28,260 nucleotides of DNA from positions 1-28,260 of IMG/VR virus record IMGVR_UViG_3300020370_000430; one strand, 5' to 3'. The notes below the pieces were generated by a model. It saw nothing but the letters and a program-made list of their open reading frames with translations. It did no database searches and was not told where the DNA came from. Position numbers and translations under genes: made by a program. Of the stretch, positions 1-9,505 are shown piece by piece (within the stretch, counting starts at the first letter, position 1; each line of letters opens with the position of its first letter). The DNA comes from a virus.

Positions 1-278
1 CACCAGTGGGAATTTATACTGCTCCTGTTGGATATAGTGGTGTTGTTTTATTATCACAAACAACGAATGTAGATTCTATTACTCATACTGTATCATTAGA
101 TCATGTGAGGGGTGGTACAAAAACAGAAGTTGTAAAGAGTATGGCTATTCAAGGTCATGATACTATGAATTTAACTCAAGGTAAATTGGTTCTTGAGTCT
201 GGAGATTCTTTAGAATTGTCTGCAAGTAATCCTAATCATGTAAAATTTATTGGAAGTATATTAGAAACCCTTAATTAA
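1..278 (+). CDS. Small virion structural protein, 5' end cut off by the window
   Basis: The reading frame is open at the left edge (an in-frame proline codon sits before the GTG at position 6), so the true start probably lies outside the window. At least 91 residues are visible, ending LETLN before a TAA. The visible part is rich in beta-branched and polar residues and reads like a small beta-sandwich: alternating strands, then NLTQGKLVLESGDSLELSAS, a pattern common in small phage tail proteins. It resembles in style the 106-residue protein at 20327-20647, although I cannot show homology. The next gene starts 10 bases downstream, consistent with one late operon. The structural role is inferred from context; no enzyme motif is visible. 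Confidence 0.6.
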   Translation, partial: PVGIYTAPVGYSGVVLLSQTTNVDSITHTVSLDHVRGGTKTEVVKSMAIQGHDTMNLTQGKLVLESGDSLELSASNPNHVKFIGSILETLN

Positions 279-287
279 TATCAAGTA

Positions 288-3200
288 ATGACAAGGTTCA
301 GAAGCGGTAGATTATCACATCAACATATAGGTATATCATCATTTACTGAGGATAAACTTGTATTGGGTGTCACTGGACACGCTAATATTTCTGGTATTCT
401 AACTGTTGCTCAAGGAATCGATGCTCCTAGTATTACAGTTACTGGTGCTGGTTCATCAATTTCAGCTGATGATATTGATACTAGGAATTTAATTGTATCT
501 GGTATTGGTACATTTCTTGGTAAGATTGGTGCTGGTGATAGTCTTGGTAGTCCTGGTCAATATTTAAAATGCACTGAAGATGGTGTTACTTGGGCAAGTT
601 TTGGTGGAGTTAGAAATGAAGAAAGACATATTGCTACAAATGGACAAACACAATTTGCTGGAATTCAATATAATCCATTCTTTACTGACATCTATGTAAA
701 TGGTGTTAAATTAACTGATACTGAATATAGTGCTCCTGGTGGTAATACATTTAATTTAAATACAGGATGTTTTGCTGGAGATGTAGTTGAAATTATTTCT
801 TTCAATACAGATTCTGTTACTAATGGTGCAGGTGGTGGAAGTACTTTAGGTGTTAGTACAACAGGAACATCTTTATTCAATCATATTAATGCTACAGGAG
901 TTGTAACTGCTTTCCAGTTTCATGGTGATGGTTCAAATTTAACTGGAATTAACACAACTTCTACTTATGCACAAGTATCTGGAATATCAACACTTTCTGA
1001 AGGATTAACTGGATCACCAAATGTTGTTGTAGGTGTTATAACTGCTACTGAATATCGTGGTAATGGACAATATTTAACTGGAATACTTTCTGGAATAGAA
1101 TTTCAAGATCAAGGAACTACTGTAGGAACTGCTGGTACTGTTAGTTTTGTTGGTAATGGTGTAACAGCAACATATAATAATGGAACAGCATTTATTAGTG
1201 TTGGACATTATGCTAGTAATGCTGGAGTTGCAACGGTTGCAGCAAATGCACAAGGATTATCTGGAACTCCAAGTATAACTGTAGATAATATAATTGCTAA
1301 TAATGTTTCTATTGCACAAACTTTAACTTATGAAGATGTAACTAATATAGATTCAGTTGGTCTTATTACTGCAAGAAGTGGTGTTAAAGTTCTTTCTGGT
1401 GGTATTAATGTTGTTGGTGTTGTAACTGCTTCAAGTTTTCAGGGAAATCTTAATGGTGATGTTAATGGTAATGCGACTACTGCTACTAATGCATTCGGTA
1501 TACTTGGATCTCCCAATGCTACTTTTGGTGGAATAACTGCGGCTGGAGTAAATGTTACTGGTCTTTGTAGTGCTAGTACTTTTGTTGGTAATTTAGTTGG
1601 TAGTGTTCAAGGTGGTAATTGGAATGGATATGATGTAACTTCTAGTAATAATATATCTGCTGCTAGTTCTATAACTGGATCAGTTTTTTATGGTGATGGA
1701 TCTAAATTAAGTGGTATTGTAGTTACTGATGATAATGCACCAAGTAATCCTAGTGATGGTGCTTTATGGTGGAAATCTGATGAAGGAAAATTAAAAATAT
1801 ATTATGAGGATATTGATAGTGGTCAGTGGGTTGATGCTTCTCCAGGTGGTGGAGGTGCTGATGGCTCTGTTGGATCTAGTGATTTATTAAATGATTCAAC
1901 ACCACAGTTGGGTGGTAATTTAGATCTTAATAATTTTAATATTGCTGGAACTGGTGATATATCCGCTAATGGAAATTTAACAATTACTGGTACAAGTAAT
2001 GTAGGAAATCTATATTCAACTGGTATTATAACTGCAACCACTTTTTATGGTGATAATATAGGTAATATCACTGGTAATGTTGTAGGTAATGTTACTGGAA
2101 CAATTAATTCTCAAGTTGGTATATCAACTTTCACTACTCTTGATATTAATGGTGATGTTGATATAGATGGACATACTAACCTTGATAATGTAAGTATTGC
2201 TGGTGTTGCAACTGCTTTAGAGTTTCATGGTGATGGACAATATTTAACTAACATATATTCTGCACCTCCACAAGGTATTAGTACTACAGGATTTAGTGGA
2301 TTTACTAATGTATTTTGTGCTGGAACCCTTGAAGTAGATAAACAATCAATTCTTGATGATGTTATTGTATCTGCTGCTGCAACATTCCAAGGAGCAGTAA
2401 GTGCAAATACAGGTCCAATTACTCTTAATAATACAACTGCTAATGGTAATACTGATGTAACAGGTATTACTACATTTAGAAATGACGTAACTCTTATTGG
2501 AACTACTAATCATGCTAAGTGGAATACATCTCTTAATAGAATGGATTTTCCTCTGGGAACATCACTTGTTTTTGGTAATGCTGCAGAATTTAAGATTTAT
2601 AATGACGGAACTACAAAAGCTGAAGGTAATGTAAATTTTGATGGTAATGTTAATTTAAATGGTAATGTAGATCTAGGTAGTAATAGTGTTCATAGTATCA
2701 CTCCAAATGGTAAATTCGATGCCGATATATTACCGCATATTGATAATAATCAATATTATAGATTAGGAAGTCCTAATTATAGATGGAACACGGCACATTT
2801 TGGTACGGGTGGTATTAGTATTGATGGTGGTGGTATTACTGTTGTTGGTGTTGTAACTGCTTCAAGTTTTCAGGGAAATCTTAATGGTGATGTAACTGCT
2901 ACAACTGTATCTTCTACTAATGTTTCTGCTACAAATTCTGTAACTGCTACAACTGTATCTTCTACTAATGTTTCTGCTTCAAGTTCTATAACTGCTGATA
3001 GTGGTTTTTATGGAAATGTAGATGTTAATAATAAGAATATTGAGGTTGGAGATTGTACCACTGCTGGTTCTGATAATACAATAAAGGTAGGAACAAGTGG
3101 ATTAGAGATACATCATAGACCTTCTGCATACGCAACTTATATTCAAAATACTAATAATAATACAAACCTTTGGATTACTGGACAAAATACTTCTGGAACT

Positions 3201-3797
3201 TGGGGAAATATCTTCATAAGACCTTATCTAAATGCATTTAGTGGTGTTGCCTGTTGGTGGGGTGGTGCTACAGAATTGTATTATGGAAATACAGGATCTA
3301 AGAAACTGGAGACAACCTCTGGTGGTGTAACAATTACAGGAACCTTAAGTAAGAGTGGTGGATCATTTAAGATTCCTCATCCAGTAGCTGGGTTATCTAC
3401 TACCAAGCATTTGGTTCATTCATTCCTTGAAGGTCCACAGATGGATCTTATCTATCGTGGTAAGATTGATTTAGTTGGTGGTACTGCTACAGTTAATATT
3501 GACACAAAATCAGGAATGACTGAAGGAACATTTGTTTTATTAAATAGAGATGTTCAATGTTTCACCTCAAATGAAACAGGATGGACTGCTGTTAAGGGGT
3601 CTGTTTCTGGTAATATATTAACCATTACTGCACAAGATAATAGTTGTACTGATACTATCTCTTGGATGGTTGTTGGTGAAAGACAAGATGATACTGTTAA
3701 GTCATTAGATATGACTGATAGTGAGGGCAACTTAATTGTTGAACCAGATCAACCAGCACCAGATACAAAACACTCTGATGTTCAAGCACAGTTATAG
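288..3797 (+). CDS. Large repetitive tail fibre protein
   Basis: This 1169-residue protein begins MTRFRSGRL and consists mostly of degenerate beta-repeats. Examples are the recurring GDGSNLTGI or GDGQYLTGI turns and the VVTASSFQGNLNGDV element, which appears twice. Such repeats are typical of trimeric fibre shafts in T4-like cyanophages. The C-terminal part, from about residue 1025, changes character: an IPHPVAGLSTTKHLVHSF segment leads into a compact domain with conserved-looking Cys and Trp residues (QCFTSNETGW, SCTDTISWMVVGERQ), probably the fibre tip. The last 35 residues are acidic and Pro-rich. No signal peptide, membrane segment or enzymatic motif is seen. The ATG at 288 follows the previous stop by 9 bases without a clear ribosome binding site. 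Fibre identity is well supported; its position on the virion and its receptor are unknown. Confidence 0.85.
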   Translation: MTRFRSGRLSHQHIGISSFTEDKLVLGVTGHANISGILTVAQGIDAPSITVTGAGSSISADDIDTRNLIVSGIGTFLGKIGAGDSLGSPGQYLKCTEDGVTWASFGGVRNEERHIATNGQTQFAGIQYNPFFTDIYVNGVKLTDTEYSAPGGNTFNLNTGCFAGDVVEIISFNTDSVTNGAGGGSTLGVSTTGTSLFNHINATGVVTAFQFHGDGSNLTGINTTSTYAQVSGISTLSEGLTGSPNVVVGVITATEYRGNGQYLTGILSGIEFQDQGTTVGTAGTVSFVGNGVTATYNNGTAFISVGHYASNAGVATVAANAQGLSGTPSITVDNIIANNVSIAQTLTYEDVTNIDSVGLITARSGVKVLSGGINVVGVVTASSFQGNLNGDVNGNATTATNAFGILGSPNATFGGITAAGVNVTGLCSASTFVGNLVGSVQGGNWNGYDVTSSNNISAASSITGSVFYGDGSKLSGIVVTDDNAPSNPSDGALWWKSDEGKLKIYYEDIDSGQWVDASPGGGGADGSVGSSDLLNDSTPQLGGNLDLNNFNIAGTGDISANGNLTITGTSNVGNLYSTGIITATTFYGDNIGNITGNVVGNVTGTINSQVGISTFTTLDINGDVDIDGHTNLDNVSIAGVATALEFHGDGQYLTNIYSAPPQGISTTGFSGFTNVFCAGTLEVDKQSILDDVIVSAAATFQGAVSANTGPITLNNTTANGNTDVTGITTFRNDVTLIGTTNHAKWNTSLNRMDFPLGTSLVFGNAAEFKIYNDGTTKAEGNVNFDGNVNLNGNVDLGSNSVHSITPNGKFDADILPHIDNNQYYRLGSPNYRWNTAHFGTGGISIDGGGITVVGVVTASSFQGNLNGDVTATTVSSTNVSATNSVTATTVSSTNVSASSSITADSGFYGNVDVNNKNIEVGDCTTAGSDNTIKVGTSGLEIHHRPSAYATYIQNTNNNTNLWITGQNTSGTWGNIFIRPYLNAFSGVACWWGGATELYYGNTGSKKLETTSGGVTITGTLSKSGGSFKIPHPVAGLSTTKHLVHSFLEGPQMDLIYRGKIDLVGGTATVNIDTKSGMTEGTFVLLNRDVQCFTSNETGWTAVKGSVSGNILTITAQDNSCTDTISWMVVGERQDDTVKSLDMTDSEGNLIVEPDQPAPDTKHSDVQAQL
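1410..1462 (+). repeat. Long direct repeat, copy 1 (fibre gene)
   Basis: A 53-base stretch is identical to 2841-2893, about 1.43 kb downstream in the same gene and in the same reading frame. It encodes VVGVVTASSFQGNLNGDV. Perfect identity over 53 bases suggests recent duplication or gene conversion rather than protein-level selection alone. Confidence 0.9.
2841..2893 (+). repeat. Long direct repeat, copy 2 (fibre gene)
   Basis: Second copy of the 53-base repeat at 1410-1462. It is followed directly by the 48-base tandem repeat at 2891-2978, so this part of the fibre gene appears to be a hot spot for repeat change. Confidence 0.9.
2891..2978 (+). repeat. Tandem repeat, 48-base period
   Basis: Two copies of a 40-base identical block (2891-2930 and 2939-2978) are offset by exactly 48 bases, or 16 codons. 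Both encode VTATTVSSTNVSA. Because the period is a multiple of three, gain or loss of a unit keeps the fibre frame, as expected for a length-variable shaft. Confidence 0.9.
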
Positions 3798-3807
3798 AGG
3801 TAAATAA

Positions 3808-5118
3808 ATGGCTATTAATTTTCCAAACAGTCCTAACGTAAATGATACTCACACCGCAAATGATATAACATGGAAGTGGGATGGAACAACTTGGAAAGTT
3901 GGTATAACCACTATTAACGCTGCTACTATTCCAGGTATTAGCACAACAGGAACTTCATACTTTTATGATTTGGATGTTGCACATAATGTATCTGTAGGTT
4001 CTTCTGTAACTGCTTCTACTTTATTTGGTGATGGTTCAGGTATAACAAATATTGCAGGTACTGCTGGTCCAACTGGTCCTGTTGGTGCTCCTGGTCCTGC
4101 TGGTGCTGCTGGTCCAATTGGTCCTTCTGGTTCTCCAGGTACTCCAGGTCAAGATGGTCCTACTGGTGCTGATGGTCCTACTGGTCCTACTGGTCCTGTT
4201 GGTCCTTCTGGTGGTCCTCCAGGTCCTACAGGTACTCAAGGTCCTCCAGGTCCTGCTGGTGGACAAGGTGCAGATGGTCCTCCAGGTCCTCCAGGTGCTG
4301 CACCTTCTACTACACAAATTATTCCTTCAGCGTATGCTTATGTAAACACTAATAATGCTGGTCAAGGAACTAATATGTCGTGGGGTGCATATAATAGTAG
4401 TAATGGTGATATGGTGTTTACCTTTACTAATGTTTTAACTGATTCAAATTATTATGTTCTAGCAGAGAGAGAACAGTATGATACACATACGGTTAGTATT
4501 ATTAGTAAGACTGCATCAGGATTTACTGCAAGATGGTTGGATAATGCAGGAACAAGTCCATTAGATCCTTCTACTTTTGGTGGTGTTCTTATAGTATATG
4601 AATCTACACCTACAAAAATTATTGGTGGAGATGGACCTCCAGGTCCTCCAGGTCCTGCTGGTGGTCCTCCAGGACCTCCAGGTTCTCCAGGTTCTGATGG
4701 TAATGATGGTGCTGATGGAACTAATGGTACTCCTGGTCCTGCAGGTCCTCCTGGTCCTGCAGGTCCTCCTGGATCTGGTGGTGGTTCTGGTGGAACAACT
4801 GGATCTGGGTCATGGAATGCTGGAGCTGGAACTGCTGAGAATATAGACAGTATCTCAGTATCTAATGTTACTGCTGAATACTTATTATATTTTGTTGATT
4901 CTGGTACTTCTAATAGGCAGTCACAGAAAGTTATTTTAATGAATGATGGATCTACAGCATATTGTCAGGAGTATGGGGTTGTATTCAATAATGATTTAAT
5001 TGTTAATGTTGGTGTAACAATTAGTGGTGGTAATATGATACTACAAGCAACTCCAGATGGATCTGGGTATAATGGTAATACTATTGAATATAAATGGTTG
5101 CGAAATGAACTATCATGA
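3808..5118 (+). CDS. Collagen-like tail fibre protein
   Basis: The 436-residue product starts [26 protein letters not shown], an N-terminal module with a Trp-rich turn. A short fibre segment with [10 protein letters not shown] follows. Two Gly-X-Y collagen-like tracts lie at about residues 84-166 and 273-330, separated by a globular beta-domain of about 100 residues. A C-terminal knob domain fills 335-436. The Gly-X-Y tracts are rich in Pro (GPP, GPTGPV) and are expected to form triple helices, so the protein is probably a trimeric fibre. A good ribosome binding site (AGAGG, about 3796-3800) precedes the ATG. The stop overlaps the next start as ATGA, so translation with the protease is likely coupled. 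The repeated GGT CCT codons also create long spurious frames on both strands. Confidence 0.88.
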   Translation: MAINFPNSPNVNDTHTANDITWKWDGTTWKVGITTINAATIPGISTTGTSYFYDLDVAHNVSVGSSVTASTLFGDGSGITNIAGTAGPTGPVGAPGPAGAAGPIGPSGSPGTPGQDGPTGADGPTGPTGPVGPSGGPPGPTGTQGPPGPAGGQGADGPPGPPGAAPSTTQIIPSAYAYVNTNNAGQGTNMSWGAYNSSNGDMVFTFTNVLTDSNYYVLAEREQYDTHTVSIISKTASGFTARWLDNAGTSPLDPSTFGGVLIVYESTPTKIIGGDGPPGPPGPAGGPPGPPGSPGSDGNDGADGTNGTPGPAGPPGPAGPPGSGGGSGGTTGSGSWNAGAGTAENIDSISVSNVTAEYLLYFVDSGTSNRQSQKVILMNDGSTAYCQEYGVVFNNDLIVNVGVTISGGNMILQATPDGSGYNGNTIEYKWLRNELS

Positions 5119-6974
5119 TTTCTACATCTATCGATGCTAATACTGGTAGAGTTATTGTTACTACAAGTGACAATGATGTTCAACCATATACTGTTTGTGT
5201 AAAGGATCCTTCTGATTGGGTAGAGATACACGATTATATTATTAATGAAAATGAAATAGACAATATACCAAATAGAAGAATAGACTGTACTTCCGAGATG
5301 CAGTGTTCTACTAAAAGGAGTGTTTATGAAATATCTCCACTTGAAGCTGATGTTTTAAAAAATCATCCTAAAATAGATTGGGTAGAAAGATCCACTTTGT
5401 TTAATGAAGTACCGTTAAAACAAAGGGTTTATGATCAGGAATTTGATAGTCATCTTATGACTAATAGATATAAGTTCCTATGTCAGAATAGAAGATTATC
5501 AGTATCGGGTGGTGGCAATCCAGGTACTGCAGCACTTGATTTTACTCAGTGGGGTATTCTTCGCCATTCGTCAAGGACAAATAATTTTAATGCGAATACT
5601 ATAGTATCTTCAGATAGTCAATATACTTTAACTGGAAAGAATGTTGATGTTGTTATAATGGATACTGGAGTTCGTTGGGATCATCCAGAATTTTTATTAG
5701 GAAAAATAACTCAAGTTCAAAATAATCTTGCTTGTGAAAGTGAAACTAGAGTTAGAGATATATTGATTCACGGTGCATCTGAATATGGTATTAATTGGTC
5801 TTCCTATGGACTAGCTGCTGCTGGATCAGGAGCATTGGGAAATTATAAAGTTGAATCTGCATTATTGCATGAAAAAGGATATACTTCTTATCCTTGGAGT
5901 ATTAGTTGGCATGGTAGTCACGTTGCTGGAACTGTTGCAGGGAATCAATTTGGTCATGCGTTTGAATCAAACATATGGTCTATTGCTTGTGTTGATAGAG
6001 GTGATTGTGGATGGTCAAGTCCTTCTTCTGGATTTGATTATATTAGAATATGGCATAAAAATAAACCAATTAATCCAGAAACTGGAAGAAGAAATCCTAC
6101 AGTTGTTAATGGTAGTTGGGGTCATAGACAATTCATTGCATCTCAACAACCTTATACTGCAACATATAGGGGTACTCAAGTTGATAATACACAGGTAAGT
6201 AGTAGTGTTGCACCAGCTATAAATTACATGTCAATGTTAAATAGCGATTATAAACAATTTACTGCTACACAAATAGCTGGTCAAGAAGAAGCAAATGAAG
6301 CTTTCAATGATCCTGATTGTCAAGATATTGTATGGGTTTTCGCTGCAGGTAATTCTGACGATAAGCAAGATTATATGCAAGGTGAGGATTATGAAAATGA
6401 ATTCTTAACGGGTACTTTTTATTATGCTCAAAATGCTTATGATAGTCATTATAATAGATCAGGAACACCTTCTGTAACTAAACAGGGTCAACCTGATGCT
6501 GCTATAGTTGTTGGTGCTATAGATTCTGCAAGGCAGACAGGATCTCAAGAAAGATGTTCTAGTTTTAGTTGTAGGGGACCAAATATTGATGTATGGGCTG
6601 GAGGATCACATATTCTCAGTCCATATAGTGTTGGTTATGCTGATCCAAGAAATCCTAATTTTGATAATTATGCTATAAGTGGGACTAGTATGGCATCTCC
6701 ACAAGTTGCTGGTGTGATGGCATTGTATATGGAGTCGCAACCAAATGCAACTAGAGTAGAGGCTAGAAATTGGTTATTGACTCATGGTTCTGTAGAAGTT
6801 GATGCTTCAGAATTTTATGACCCTTATCAAGATAGTAATACTTCAAATTATTGGAGCAATACTTATAGTTTGAAGAGTTCTCCAAGAAGAATATTATATA
6901 ATCCTTTCTGCAACAATGGGAAAGCGTCTATGGTTGGTGTAAGTCTTGAGGGGGTTTCTGTATCTAATGGGTAG
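5115..6974 (+). CDS. Subtilisin-family serine protease (peptidase S8)
   Basis: This 619-residue protein has the full S8 catalytic set: Asp183 in VVIMDTGV, His266 in HGSHVAGT, Ser525 in [12 protein letters not shown], and the oxyanion Asn413 in FAAGNSDD. Residues 1-110 contain [16 protein letters not shown], which resembles the end of an inhibitor-I9-type propeptide, so self-processing is plausible. The stretch between His266 and Asn413 is longer than in short subtilisins and includes VVNGSWGHR, matching the usual S8 strand. No signal peptide is seen, as expected for a virion component assembled in the cytoplasm. It starts in an ATGA overlap with the collagen-like fibre gene and lies among adhesin genes. 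It may cleave host surface proteins or process phage fibres; neither is shown by the sequence. Confidence 0.92.
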   Translation: MISTSIDANTGRVIVTTSDNDVQPYTVCVKDPSDWVEIHDYIINENEIDNIPNRRIDCTSEMQCSTKRSVYEISPLEADVLKNHPKIDWVERSTLFNEVPLKQRVYDQEFDSHLMTNRYKFLCQNRRLSVSGGGNPGTAALDFTQWGILRHSSRTNNFNANTIVSSDSQYTLTGKNVDVVIMDTGVRWDHPEFLLGKITQVQNNLACESETRVRDILIHGASEYGINWSSYGLAAAGSGALGNYKVESALLHEKGYTSYPWSISWHGSHVAGTVAGNQFGHAFESNIWSIACVDRGDCGWSSPSSGFDYIRIWHKNKPINPETGRRNPTVVNGSWGHRQFIASQQPYTATYRGTQVDNTQVSSSVAPAINYMSMLNSDYKQFTATQIAGQEEANEAFNDPDCQDIVWVFAAGNSDDKQDYMQGEDYENEFLTGTFYYAQNAYDSHYNRSGTPSVTKQGQPDAAIVVGAIDSARQTGSQERCSSFSCRGPNIDVWAGGSHILSPYSVGYADPRNPNFDNYAISGTSMASPQVAGVMALYMESQPNATRVEARNWLLTHGSVEVDASEFYDPYQDSNTSNYWSNTYSLKSSPRRILYNPFCNNGKASMVGVSLEGVSVSNG

Positions 6975-9441
6975 ATTTATAGGATTAGCGATTAAAAGAG
7001 ATTATCCTGGAAGTATATTCAGTAATGGTGGTTCTGGAACTGCTGATATATTATCAACTCAAGAGTGGATTAGAAATGCAACTGGAATAACAACAGATAG
7101 TAATAATAATGTAACAGAGATAACTCTTGGTGAAAGAACTTATACTTATATTGCATATGATAGTAATAATAGGATTACTTCATTTAATCAAACTATAGAT
7201 AATACTGAAACTGGATGGTCTATAAACTATGATTCTGTTGGATTAGTTACTTCTATTGTTGAAAGAGGTCCAAGACCACCAGAATCATATTCATTTAATC
7301 CACCAAGTGCAACACCAATAACTGAAGGAGGAGAGTCTGTAACCTTTAGTATAGCAACTGTTGGTGTAGATGATGGAAAACCTTTATATTGGAGTTTAGT
7401 GGGTATTGCTACTGCTGGTGATTTTAGTGGTTCTATTGAAGGTCAAATAACAAATGTTTTAACTGCACCTGAAATTAATTGGCATGGTACAGCATCATTT
7501 ACTACACCCATAACAGTTGAGGATTTTACCTCAGAAGGTATAGAAGAATTTCAGGCTAAACTTTATACAGACTCTGCTAGGACAAATCAAGTTGCTATAA
7601 GTTCATTAGTAGATATTCTCGATACTTCTTATCAAGGTCCACCAGGACAACAGAACTTTACTTCTGTTGGAACATATAGTTTTACTGTTCCTCCATATAC
7701 AAATAAAATCTCTATTCTTTGTATAGGTGGAGGAGCTGGAGGCGGTGGAGGCGGTGGCGGTGGATATTCTGCAATTGGTGGTGCTGGAGGTGGTGGTGCT
7801 TATGCCAATGATGTTACTGTGACAGCTGGTGAAACATTGACTGTTACTGTTGGTAATGGTGGATCTGGTGGAGGTGGTTCCAATCATCCTGTAAATCAAG
7901 GTGGAGATGGTGGACCTAGTAAAGTAGAAAGAAGTGGCACTGCTTTATGCCATGCTAGTGCTGGAACTTGGAGTGGTCATAGTAGCTGCAATGCTGGAGA
8001 TGTTGTAGTTGGTGATGGTGGTGGATTGGGTGGAAGTGATTATACTTATTCTGGACAAGGAGTTAATCAAACTAATGGTGGATCTACTGGTGGTGCTACT
8101 GGTAATGGTAATAGAAGAGAACATTTAAATGGAAATGGTTACTACTCTGGTGGAGGCGGTGGATATGGTACTGGTGGTGGAGGTGGTGGTGTAGGTCTTG
8201 TACAGGATGGTAGTTGGGGAGTAACTGATGGATCTTATAATGGTTCTGGCACATATGATGGAAATGCTAGTGGTGGAGTAGGAAGATATGGTGGTAATGC
8301 TGGTAGTAGTGGATCTGGTAATACTGGTGGAAATGCTGGTGATTATGGTGGAGGTGGAGGTGCTGGAAGATATGGTTCAAACGGTGGATCTGGTGGACAG
8401 GGTGCAGTGAGAATTATATGGTATGGTGATAGATCATTCCCAAGTAATCATCCTGATATTTTTCCAACATATAATATTAGTGTTCCTAGTAGTGTAAATG
8501 AAGGTGCTACGTGTAGTATGAGTGTGACAACTACACATATAGCTAGTGGAACAACTCTTTATTGGGATGTTGCGACAGTAAGTGGTGCAACAAGTCCTGA
8601 CTTTGTCTCTGGAGTAATGGTTGGAACAGTTACAATTACTAATAATACAGGAACCTTTGCAGTAGATATTGAAGCAGATGGATTAACCGAAGGAGCTGAG
8701 ACATTTAAGGCAAGATTATTTACTGATTCTGCTAGGACAAATCAAGTTGCACAAAGTTCTGATATAACAATTAATGATACTAGTAGTGGTACTACTGAAC
8801 TCACATCTATGACGGTGGTTACTCATACTAGTGGTGGAGATGGAACTACTGCACAAGTTACTGCTCCTGGAGGAATACAGGCAGGTGATTTATTAATCAT
8901 TATGGAATATGGTCCTGATGTTACTTCTAATATTGATGGACAAATTCCTACTGGATTTACTAAAATACAGGATGCAGAACATGCTGCTGTAGATCAAAGA
9001 ATACACTATAAGATAGCAACAGGTTCTGAAAGTGGTACTACTTATACAGGGCAAACTGGATCTAATGAAAATATGTGGATTGGAGTATTCCGTGGAAATG
9101 TAGCAATTACTGGGGTTCAAATACTTGCATCTCTAGGTGTTGATAATGTAACAAACCCATCAATTAATATGGGTGCTAGTAATCCATCTAATGGTAAACA
9201 ACTTATATTTGTATCTAATGGAACTAGAAGTGCTAGTACTTGTAATGTAAATCCTTCAGATCCTTCTAGTGGTTGGACAACTTATGATCACATAGAATCT
9301 GGTAGTGGTAATGAAGTACAAGGAATTGCTTGGAATTTCCCAGGTACTTCTTGGGATGGAGTTGTTAATTGTAGTGGTAGTTATGGTTCTAGTTCTAGAA
9401 ATACTATTGTAGGTTGTATTTTAGATCTAAGTATTACCTAA
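6967..9441 (+). CDS. Multidomain adhesin: N-terminal module, two Calx-beta-like domains, polyglycine domain
   Basis: I chose the ATG at 6967 (824 residues) over an in-frame upstream TTG because [11 protein letters not shown] matches the start of the paralogue at 9506 (MGRYVGLSHNR) and a GAGGGGG tract lies just upstream. Inferred domain order: a shared N-terminal module (1-100); a Calx-beta-like domain (about 108-215, ending DSARTNQVAISS); a polyglycine domain (about 225-486) opening with TYSFTVPPYTNKISILCIGGG and closing with GAVRIIWYG; a second Calx-beta-like domain (about 497-605, again with DSARTNQVAQSS); and a C-terminal beta-sandwich (about 615-824) with GIQAGDLLIIMEY. Polyglycine domains form receptor-binding tips in some T4-like phages such as S16 gp38, so host recognition is a reasonable role. 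The start overlaps the protease stop by 8 bases. Confidence 0.8.
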   Translation: MGRFIGLAIKRDYPGSIFSNGGSGTADILSTQEWIRNATGITTDSNNNVTEITLGERTYTYIAYDSNNRITSFNQTIDNTETGWSINYDSVGLVTSIVERGPRPPESYSFNPPSATPITEGGESVTFSIATVGVDDGKPLYWSLVGIATAGDFSGSIEGQITNVLTAPEINWHGTASFTTPITVEDFTSEGIEEFQAKLYTDSARTNQVAISSLVDILDTSYQGPPGQQNFTSVGTYSFTVPPYTNKISILCIGGGAGGGGGGGGGYSAIGGAGGGGAYANDVTVTAGETLTVTVGNGGSGGGGSNHPVNQGGDGGPSKVERSGTALCHASAGTWSGHSSCNAGDVVVGDGGGLGGSDYTYSGQGVNQTNGGSTGGATGNGNRREHLNGNGYYSGGGGGYGTGGGGGGVGLVQDGSWGVTDGSYNGSGTYDGNASGGVGRYGGNAGSSGSGNTGGNAGDYGGGGGAGRYGSNGGSGGQGAVRIIWYGDRSFPSNHPDIFPTYNISVPSSVNEGATCSMSVTTTHIASGTTLYWDVATVSGATSPDFVSGVMVGTVTITNNTGTFAVDIEADGLTEGAETFKARLFTDSARTNQVAQSSDITINDTSSGTTELTSMTVVTHTSGGDGTTAQVTAPGGIQAGDLLIIMEYGPDVTSNIDGQIPTGFTKIQDAEHAAVDQRIHYKIATGSESGTTYTGQTGSNENMWIGVFRGNVAITGVQILASLGVDNVTNPSINMGASNPSNGKQLIFVSNGTRSASTCNVNPSDPSSGWTTYDHIESGSGNEVQGIAWNFPGTSWDGVVNCSGSYGSSSRNTIVGCILDLSIT

Positions 9442-9464
9442 CTAAATTTAATAAATTTAAAACT

Positions 9465-9472
9465 GATAAATA
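9465..9472 (+). promoter_or_regulatory. T4-type late promoter box (GATAAATA)
   Basis: GATAAATA differs at one position from the T4 late consensus TATAAATA. It lies in the 64-base gap between two structural genes, 33 bases before the ATG at 9506, a suitable distance for a late leader. Confidence 0.55.
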
Positions 9473-9505
9473 TATAGAGAACTGGTACTATCTGAATAGA
9501 GAAAC

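Noticed and set aside
4036-4345. Long open frames on both strands inside the collagen-like gene
   Set aside because: They come from the GGT-CCT type codon repeats of the Gly-X-Y tracts and give low-complexity Leu/Val or Thr/Arg strings without any ribosome binding site.
6946-6966. TTG start extending the first Calx-beta/polyglycine adhesin upstream
   Set aside because: The paralogue begins MGRYVGL, matching the ATG at 6967, and the G-rich ribosome binding tract lies between the TTG and that ATG.
7726-8410. Short GGTGGA-type repeats that might suggest a repeat array
   Set aside because: They are simply glycine codons of the polyglycine domain, with irregular spacing and no conserved spacers, so they are not a CRISPR array or separate repeat family.
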